Source of the DNA: Burkholderia sp. Nafp2/4-1b | GTDB taxonomy: Bacteria; Pseudomonadota; Gammaproteobacteria; Burkholderiales; Burkholderiaceae | Direction of reading: 5' to 3' | Length of the DNA: 64,000 nt | Assembly (NCBI RefSeq): GCF_003635165.1 | Contig: NZ_ML058616.1 | Location: 310,001-374,000 of the forward strand | In this document: in pieces, positions 61,576 to 64,000 of the stretch | Numbering within the stretch: the first letter of the stretch is position 1 | Layout: each line of letters begins with the position of its first letter | Position numbers and translations under genes: made by a program | Notes under the pieces: model-generated | The model's database searches: none | Seen by the model: the letters and a program-made list of their open reading frames with translations, nothing else | Told to the model about the DNA's origin: nothing

Positions 61576-62084
61576 ATCGCCCGCAATACATCCTGCAGCC
61601 GGTCAACCCGTACTTCATCGTCTTCAGCCTCGCCGCCGCGTTCCTGCTGAACCTGATGCCGTGGGGCCGCCTGCCCGGCGTGCCCGACTTCGTCGCGCTC
61701 GTGCTGCTGTTCTGGAACATCCACCAGCCGCGCAAGGTCGGAATGGGCGTCGCGTTCGCGCTCGGTATCCTGATGGACGTGCACGACGCGGGGCTGCTCG
61801 GCGAGCACGCGCTCGCCTATACGCTGCTGTCGTACGGTGCGATCACGATCCACCGTCGCGTGCTGTGGATGCCGATCGGCGTGCAGGTGCTGTATGTCAC
61901 GCCGCTGCTGGTCGTCGCGCAGCTGGTGCCGTTCGTGATCCGCCTCGTGATGGGCGCCGCGTTTCCCGGCTGGCGCTATCTGGTGGACGGCTTCGTCGAA
62001 GCCGCGCTGTGGCCGATCGCGAGCCACCTGCTGCTGATGCCGCAACGCCGCCCGGTCGATCCGGACGATACGCGCCCCATCTGA
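61572..62084 (+). CDS. mreD: Rod shape-determining protein MreD
   Basis: A 170-residue membrane protein with five or six hydrophobic helices, starting MNRPQYILQPVNPYFIVFSL. MreD belongs to the elongation complex and bridges MreC to the PBP2/RodA synthases. Its start overlaps the mreC stop, and mrdA follows after 109 bases. The segment FALGILMDVHDAGLLGEHALAYTLLSY is the most conserved part of the family. Length and order fit well. Confidence 0.92.
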   Translation: MNRPQYILQPVNPYFIVFSLAAAFLLNLMPWGRLPGVPDFVALVLLFWNIHQPRKVGMGVAFALGILMDVHDAGLLGEHALAYTLLSYGAITIHRRVLWMPIGVQVLYVTPLLVVAQLVPFVIRLVMGAAFPGWRYLVDGFVEAALWPIASHLLLMPQRRPVDPDDTRPI

Positions 62085-62193
62085 GCCGGACCGACCTTGA
62101 ATACCCGCCGCCCCCACGCCCGCCGCGCGTCGCGCTCCGGGGCGGCCCCTCGCCCGCGTGCGGTTCACGCACACGGGCCTCGACCGTAACCGC

Positions 62194-64000
62194 ATGACCG
62201 AATTCAACGACACCCAACAGCAGCTCTCGAAGTTCCGCCTGCGCGTCGCGGCGGCGGGCGTGTTCGTGTTCGTCTGCTTCGGGCTGCTCGCGAGCCGCTT
62301 CTTCTACCTGCAGCTGATGCAGCACGGCAAATACGCGCTGCAGGCCGAGGAAAACCGCATCTCGGTCGCGCCGATCGTGCCGAACCGCGGGATCATCACC
62401 GATCGCAACGGCGTGGTGCTCGCGAAGAACTATTCGGCGTACACGCTCGAGATCACGCCGTCGAAGCTCAATGACACGCTCGACAACACGATCGACAAGC
62501 TGTCCGAGATCATCCCGATCGACGCACGCGACCGCCGCCGCTTCAAGAAACTGCAGGAAGACTCGAAGAACTTCGAGAGCCTGCCGATCCGCACGCGCCT
62601 GACCGACGCGGAAGTCGCGCGCTTCACCGCGCAGCGCTTTCGCTTCCCCGGCGTCGACGTGCGCGCGCGGCTGTTCCGCCAGTACCCGCTCGGCATGACG
62701 GCCGCGCACGTGATCGGCTACATCGGCCGGATCTCGAAGCGCGACCAGGATCGCATCGACGCGATGAGCGACGACAACGACAGCGATCAGGAACACTACG
62801 ATCCGCGCCGCGACGCGAACAACTACAAGGGCACCGACTACATCGGCAAGATCGGCGTCGAGCAGAGCTACGAAGCCGAGCTGCATGGCCTCACGGGCTT
62901 CGAGGAAGTCGAGGTGACGGCCGGCGGCCGGCCGGTGCGCACGCTGTCGCGCACGCAGGCGACGCCCGGCAACAACCTCGTGCTGTCGCTCGACATCGGG
63001 CTGCAGCAGGTGGCCGAACAAGCGTTCGCCGGCAAGCGCGGCGCGCTCGTCGCGATCGAGCCGAAGACGGGCGACGTGCTCGCGTTCGTGTCGTCGCCGA
63101 GCTTCGACCCGAACTCGTTCGTCGACGGGATCGACCAGCAGACTTGGGACGAGCTGAACAACTCGTCCGACAAGCCGCTCCTGAACCGCCCGCTGCACGG
63201 CACCTACCCGCCCGGCTCGACCTACAAGCCGTTCATGGCGCTGGCCGGCCTGACGCTCGGCAAGCGCACGCCGGGCTGGGGCTTCCAGGATCCCGGCTAC
63301 TTCACGTTCGGCGGCCACACGTTCCGCAACGACGTGCGCTCGGGCCAGGGCTGGGTCGACATGAACAAGGCGATCATGGTGTCGAACGACACCTACTTCT
63401 ACATGCTCGCGCGCGACCTCGGCGTGAATGCGATCGCGAATTTCATGAAGCCGTTCGGCTTCGGCCAGATCACCGGGATCGACATCCAGGGCGAGGCGCG
63501 CGGGATCCTGCCGTCGACCGACTGGAAGAAGAAGGCGTTCAAGAAGGCCGCGCAGCAGAAGTGGTTCGACGGCGAGACGATCAGCCTCGGGATCGGCCAG
63601 GGCTACAACTCGTTCACGATCCTGCAGCTCGCGCATGCGACGGCAACGCTCGCGAACAACGGCGTCGTGATGAAGCCTCACCTCGTGAAGGAAGTCGAGG
63701 ATCCGATCACGCGCGCGCGCCACCTGACGGTGCCGAAGGAAAGCGAAGTGATCCCGCTCAAGCAGTCCGACATCGACGTCGTGAAGCGCGGGATGGAAAA
63801 CGTGATCGAAAACCCGTCCGGCACCGCGTACACCGTGTTCCGCGGCGCGTCGTACCTCGCGGCCGGCAAGACCGGTACCGCGCAGGTGTTCTCGCTGCAG
63901 GGCTCGAACTACAAGGGCCACCTGCTCGCCGAGCACCTGCGCGACCACGCACTGTTCATTTCGTACGCGCCGGTCGACCATCCGCAGATCGCCGTCGCGC
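62194..64000 (+). CDS. mrdA: Penicillin-binding protein 2 (MrdA/PBP2), cut by window end
   Basis: The first 602 residues of a class B PBP. The N-terminal membrane anchor is at about 20-38, followed by the pedestal (VPNRGIITDRNGVVLAKNYS) and the transpeptidase domain. Catalytic Ser342 and Lys345 are in PGSTYKPF, the SxN-type motif is Ser397-Asn398-Asp399 (MVSNDTYF), and the KTG triad is Lys559 (AGKTGTAQ). PBP2 makes peptidoglycan cross-links with RodA for cell elongation. It continues the mreBCD cluster; the 3' end and rodA lie outside. All catalytic motifs look intact. Confidence 0.96.
   Translation, partial: MTEFNDTQQQLSKFRLRVAAAGVFVFVCFGLLASRFFYLQLMQHGKYALQAEENRISVAPIVPNRGIITDRNGVVLAKNYSAYTLEITPSKLNDTLDNTIDKLSEIIPIDARDRRRFKKLQEDSKNFESLPIRTRLTDAEVARFTAQRFRFPGVDVRARLFRQYPLGMTAAHVIGYIGRISKRDQDRIDAMSDDNDSDQEHYDPRRDANNYKGTDYIGKIGVEQSYEAELHGLTGFEEVEVTAGGRPVRTLSRTQATPGNNLVLSLDIGLQQVAEQAFAGKRGALVAIEPKTGDVLAFVSSPSFDPNSFVDGIDQQTWDELNNSSDKPLLNRPLHGTYPPGSTYKPFMALAGLTLGKRTPGWGFQDPGYFTFGGHTFRNDVRSGQGWVDMNKAIMVSNDTYFYMLARDLGVNAIANFMKPFGFGQITGIDIQGEARGILPSTDWKKKAFKKAAQQKWFDGETISLGIGQGYNSFTILQLAHATATLANNGVVMKPHLVKEVEDPITRARHLTVPKESEVIPLKQSDIDVVKRGMENVIENPSGTAYTVFRGASYLAAGKTGTAQVFSLQGSNYKGHLLAEHLRDHALFISYAPVDHPQIAVA

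Overview
This window looks like chromosome 1 of a Burkholderia, most likely a Burkholderia cepacia complex species. The basis is high GC with strong GC3 bias, a Burkholderia-type fli cluster, a RegB/RegA pair, dksA next to hslVU, metXW, gatCAB next to mreBCD-mrdA, and dapF-DUF484-xerC. The assignment rests on recognised proteins and gene order; no search was run. I saw no rRNA, tRNA, insertion sequence, prophage or CRISPR array.

Layout. 1-9666 is a flagellar cluster. fliE, fliS, fliT and a second FliK-like gene lie on the minus strand, with a near-consensus sigma-28 (FliA) promoter before fliS. fliFGHIJK run divergently on the plus strand. 9700-20221 is mixed metabolism: a GMC oxidoreductase divergent from a coniferyl-aldehyde-type dehydrogenase, an SrkA-like kinase, an EamA exporter, a YghZ-like aldo/keto reductase, a PhyH-like dioxygenase and several small proteins. 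20343-31930 is housekeeping: metK, an LpxL-type acyltransferase, a higBA module with its own promoter and operator, dapF-DUF484-xerC, an RlmI-type methyltransferase, a CobW GTPase, dksA, and hslVU behind a sigma-32-like promoter. 32013-36927 holds regBA, argB, a HAD hydrolase and slmA.

37168-46838 is the most accessory region. It carries a chaperone-usher pilus locus (two paralogous major pilins, chaperone, usher, two-domain tip adhesin) followed by a pertactin-type autotransporter with about twelve short passenger repeats. The receptor-binding half of the adhesin is conspicuously AT-rich. An FNR/ANR-type palindrome lies upstream of the locus. 46839-48861 is metXW, with a long leader that folds as a SAM-II-type riboswitch carrying an inserted hairpin and a complete proposed translational switch. 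48978-55488 holds ampG, an M48-like protein whose HExxH motif has lost its glutamate, a divergent AraC regulator/alcohol dehydrogenase pair, an exonuclease III gene and ppk2. 55615-58949 is gatCAB, and 59316-64000 is mreBCD followed by mrdA, cut by the window end.

The strongest observations are the metX leader switch, the HGIAH pseudo-active site, the mosaic adhesin, and the clean promoter and operator calls for fliS, hslV and higBA.
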